DNA of 9,215 bases from Psychrobacter sp. (lineage in GTDB: Bacteria > Pseudomonadota > Gammaproteobacteria > Pseudomonadales > Moraxellaceae), in contig JAHHUJ010000075.1 of assembly GCA_020024075.1 (NCBI GenBank), positions 1 through 9,215 of the forward strand, given 5' to 3'. The notes below the pieces were generated by a model. That model was not told where the DNA came from, did no database searches, and saw only the letters and a list, made by a program, of their open reading frames with translations. Every line of letters begins with the position of its first letter. Within the stretch, counting starts at the first letter, position 1. This document shows, in pieces, positions 7,223 to 9,215 of this stretch. The position numbers and the translations under genes are program-made.

Positions 7223-7309
7223 ACAATAAGCAGTGATAAAATAATGGCTAGCAATAAAAGCCGTCAAAACAAGAGCTGTTAATACATAAGTTTAGATAGC
7301 CTCGACCTC

Positions 7310-7337
7310 ATTATCGCAAGTCACACCTGCTTGTCAA
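7310..7337 (-). promoter_or_regulatory. Predicted sigma-70 promoter of rsmH / dcw operon
   Basis: On the minus strand a perfect -35 TTGACA (7337-7332) is followed by a 16-base spacer and -10 GATAAT (7315-7310), five of six matches to consensus. The spacer ends in TGC, forming an extended -10. Transcription would begin near 7303, leaving a leader of about 125 bases before the GTG. It is the best candidate for driving the five-gene cluster. Confidence 0.65.
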
Positions 7338-7390
7338 GGTAGCCACACCAACAAAGCGCTATTATATGCTTTTTTTGGTATTTCGCCTTG

Positions 7391-7410
7391 TTTTGACAAA
7401 AATTTTGACA
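7391..7410 (+). repeat. Two direct TTTTGACA repeats in A/T-tract DNA
   Basis: TTTTGACA occurs at 7391-7398 and 7403-7410, a 12-base period. Both contain a perfect -35 hexamer on the plus strand, but no -10 hexamer lies at a suitable distance, so they are not evident promoters. They sit upstream of both predicted promoters in a segment with runs of T and A (to about 7435), which could be bent DNA, an UP-type element or an operator. Confidence 0.4.
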
Positions 7411-7478
7411 GTTTTTTTCTTTAGACCAAAAAACTTTGTTAACCGTCGCTCTGTGTTTTATGAGCCATAGCCCAAACC

Positions 7479-7487
7479 TGCTATAAT
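7479..7487 (+). promoter_or_regulatory. Predicted extended -10 promoter of gltX
   Basis: TGCTATAAT combines a perfect -10 hexamer (7482-7487) with the TGn extension. The -35 region is weak (about TTATGA with an 18-base spacer), which an extended -10 commonly compensates. A start near 7494 would give a gltX leader of about 100 bases. No other plus-strand gene lies upstream, so this is the natural gltX promoter. Confidence 0.65.
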
Positions 7488-7593
7488 GTCTCTTAACTTA
7501 TCATTGCATTTTTAATTGTTATTATTACCCCTTTATTGGGATTGCTATCAATCTTTTCGTCCTTTTTTATAAACAGATTACAAGAGAAACCTT

Positions 7594-9111
7594 ATGACAC
7601 AGACTGCTACAAATCGTCCTGTTCGTACTCGTATTGCCCCCTCACCAACAGGCTTTCCACACGTAGGAACCGCTTATATTGCTCTATTTAACTTAGCCTT
7701 CGCTAAGGCCAATGGCGGTGAATTTATCTTGCGTATCGAAGACACTGACCAAACCCGCTCTACCGAGCAATCAGAAAAGATGATCTTGGATGCTCTACGC
7801 TGGGTCGGTCTTGATTGGTCAGAAGGTCCTGATGTGGGTGGTCCACACGCCCCTTACCGTCAAAGTGAGCGTAGCGATATTTATAAAAAGCACGCCCAAG
7901 AGCTATTAGACAAAGGCCATGCATTCCGCTGCTTCGCTACTAGCGAGGAGCTGGATGAGATGCGCAAAGAGCAAATCGCACGCGGCGAAAACCCACATTA
8001 TGACGGCCGCTATGCCAATCTATCTCGTGAAGAATCTGACAAGTTGGCCGCTGAGGGCAAGCCTTTCGTTATCCGTATGAAAGTACCTACCGAAGGTGTG
8101 TGTAAGATTCAAGATATGCTACGCGGTGAAGTTGAGATTCCTTGGGAACAAGTGGATATGCAAGTGCTGCTAAAAACAGATGGCTTGCCAACGTATCATT
8201 TAGCCAACGTGGTGGATGACCACTTAATGCAAATTACGCACGTTATTCGCGGTGAAGAGTGGTTAAACTCTGCGCCTAAGCATCAGTTATTATACGATTA
8301 CTTTGGTTGGGAAATGCCAGTACTGTGCCACATGCCACTGCTACGTAACCCTGACAAATCAAAGTTATCAAAACGCAAAAACCCAACCTCTATCACCTAT
8401 TATCGTGATGCCGGCGTATTGCCAGAAGCGTTATTGAATTACTTGGGTCGTATGGGTTACTCAATGCCAAATGAAGAAGAACAGTTCACGCTTGATGAGA
8501 TGATTGAGAGCTTTGATATCACTCGTGTATCACTAGGTGGCCCGATCTTTGATATCGAAAAACTACATTGGTTAAACGCAGAGTATTTACGTCAATTATC
8601 GCCTGAACAGCTAAAAGACAAGATCTTAGCTTGGGCCAACGACTCAGAGAAGCTAACTGCCATTGCAGCGGCCATTCAGCCTCGTATTCATCTATTGTCA
8701 GATGCGGTTAATTGGGGTGGTTTTTACTTCCAAAACTTGCCAGACGTTAAGCCAGAGGACTTCGAGCATAAGTCACTAAGCGCTGAACAAATCATGGAAA
8801 TCCTGCAAATCGCCACTTGGAAACTAGAAACCCTTCCAGAATGGACAGAAGACAATATCTTTAAGACCCTAAAAGGTTTAAGCGCCGCCATGGATATCAA
8901 ACTGCGTGACATGATGGCGCCATTTTTCGTCGCTATCGCTGGCAGCACCTCCTCTACACCTGTGATGAATTCTATGTACATCATCGGTGCGGATATGACT
9001 ATGGCTCGCCTACGTCATGCTATCGAAGTGTTGGGCGGTCTAGGTAAGAAAAAGCTGAAGAAGATTGAGAAAACAGCTGCCGATATGCCCGACTTTTTGG
9101 CTGCTGAATAG
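7594..9111 (+). CDS. gltX: GltX, glutamyl-tRNA synthetase (class I)
   Basis: This cytoplasmic enzyme charges tRNA-Glu with glutamate using ATP. In the 505-residue protein the HIGH-type motif is HVGT (23-26) within APSPTGFPHVGTAYIAL, the Glu-tRNA synthetase signature LRIEDTD is at 46-52, and the KMSKS-type loop is KLSKR (257-261), followed by NPTS. The C-terminal half is the helical anticodon-binding region with the usual RVSLGGPIFD (311-320). The long alignment with pseudomonad-type GluRS, including DMLRGEVEIPW, rules out GlnRS. E. coli GluRS binds zinc through Cys-x-Cys and Cys-x-His; here the positions read C113-F-A115 and Y140-A-N142, so three of four ligands are missing. The start ATG follows AAGAGA with a six-base spacer. 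It is transcribed divergently from the dcw cluster and appears monocistronic. Confidence 0.97.
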   Translation: MTQTATNRPVRTRIAPSPTGFPHVGTAYIALFNLAFAKANGGEFILRIEDTDQTRSTEQSEKMILDALRWVGLDWSEGPDVGGPHAPYRQSERSDIYKKHAQELLDKGHAFRCFATSEELDEMRKEQIARGENPHYDGRYANLSREESDKLAAEGKPFVIRMKVPTEGVCKIQDMLRGEVEIPWEQVDMQVLLKTDGLPTYHLANVVDDHLMQITHVIRGEEWLNSAPKHQLLYDYFGWEMPVLCHMPLLRNPDKSKLSKRKNPTSITYYRDAGVLPEALLNYLGRMGYSMPNEEEQFTLDEMIESFDITRVSLGGPIFDIEKLHWLNAEYLRQLSPEQLKDKILAWANDSEKLTAIAAAIQPRIHLLSDAVNWGGFYFQNLPDVKPEDFEHKSLSAEQIMEILQIATWKLETLPEWTEDNIFKTLKGLSAAMDIKLRDMMAPFFVAIAGSTSSTPVMNSMYIIGADMTMARLRHAIEVLGGLGKKKLKKIEKTAADMPDFLAAE

Positions 9112-9181
9112 GGTTGTAGAATAGCTTTTTTGTGAAACAGCTTTTCACGCTTTAAACCAATATAGAAATCAAGTAAATATA

Positions 9182-9215
9182 AAACGCAAGTTTTGCAAAA
9201 GCAGAGCTTGCGTTT
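9182..9215 (+). terminator. Inverted repeat after gltX, probable terminator
   Basis: AAACGCAAG (9182-9190) and CTTGCGTTT (9207-9215) form a perfect 9-bp stem with a 16-base loop. The right arm ends in T residues at the window edge, so the following T-run cannot be seen. It lies 70 bases after the gltX stop. The A residues before the left arm could let it also work for a convergent gene beyond the window. Confidence 0.6.

Larger units (their letters stand above)
7177..7593. other. Divergent intergenic region rsmH / gltX
   Basis: This 417-base region separates the divergent rsmH and gltX genes. No convincing coding frame, tRNA or known riboswitch is seen. It holds an rsmH promoter near its middle, a gltX extended -10 promoter near 7482, a tandem repeat in the rsmH leader, and an A/T-tract segment (about 7370-7440) with two TTTTGACA repeats. 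Predicted leaders are about 125 bases for rsmH and about 100 bases for gltX. Confidence 0.8.

Noticed and set aside
7361..7366. Perfect TATAAT on the minus strand
   Set aside because: No acceptable -35 lies 16-18 bases upstream, and the nearby TTGACA / GATAAT pair is a better rsmH promoter. It could be a secondary start.
8724..8984. Minus-strand open frame opposite gltX
   Set aside because: It is contained in the conserved gltX sequence and its protein shows no recognisable features.
9132..9148. GTGAAA/TTTCAC hairpin just after gltX
   Set aside because: It is not followed by a T-run in the gltX direction, and the stem at 9182-9215 is a better terminator candidate.

Overview
The window looks like chromosomal DNA of a gammaproteobacterium of the Moraxellaceae, most likely Psychrobacter. 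This rests on remembered family resemblance: the GluRS has the Pseudomonas/Psychrobacter-type PHVGTAYIAL N-terminus, FtsI has a long Lys-rich N-terminal tail, and base composition is moderate. No database search was possible. All six genes are intact housekeeping genes, and there is no mobile element, CRISPR array, tRNA or rRNA gene.

Positions 7176 down to 102 (minus strand) hold the front part of the division and cell wall (dcw) cluster in its classical order: rsmH, ftsL, ftsI, murE, murF. RsmH methylates 16S rRNA. FtsL and FtsI are membrane proteins of the septal peptidoglycan synthase complex. MurE and MurF add meso-diaminopimelate and D-Ala-D-Ala to UDP-MurNAc peptides, supplying the precursor whose polymerised form FtsI cross-links. 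ftsL and ftsI overlap by 8 bases. The other junctions have gaps of 58 to 105 bases, looser than in the enterobacterial cluster. mraZ, the usual first gene, is absent, and mraY, the usual next gene, does not start in the 101 bases after murF.

Positions 7177-7593 form a 417-base divergent intergenic region with a good promoter for each direction. It also holds a tandem 14-base repeat in the rsmH leader, which could mask the rsmH ribosome binding site, and a pair of direct TTTTGACA repeats in an A/T-tract region.

Positions 7594-9111 (plus strand) encode glutamyl-tRNA synthetase (gltX), followed by a strong inverted repeat at the window edge that probably terminates transcription.

No new biological system was found. 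The points most worth a second look are the 104-residue basic cytoplasmic tail of FtsI, loss of three of the four expected zinc ligands in GluRS, possible Shine-Dalgarno masking ahead of rsmH, and the SD-less starts of ftsL and murF, each with an anti-SD-like CCTCC upstream.
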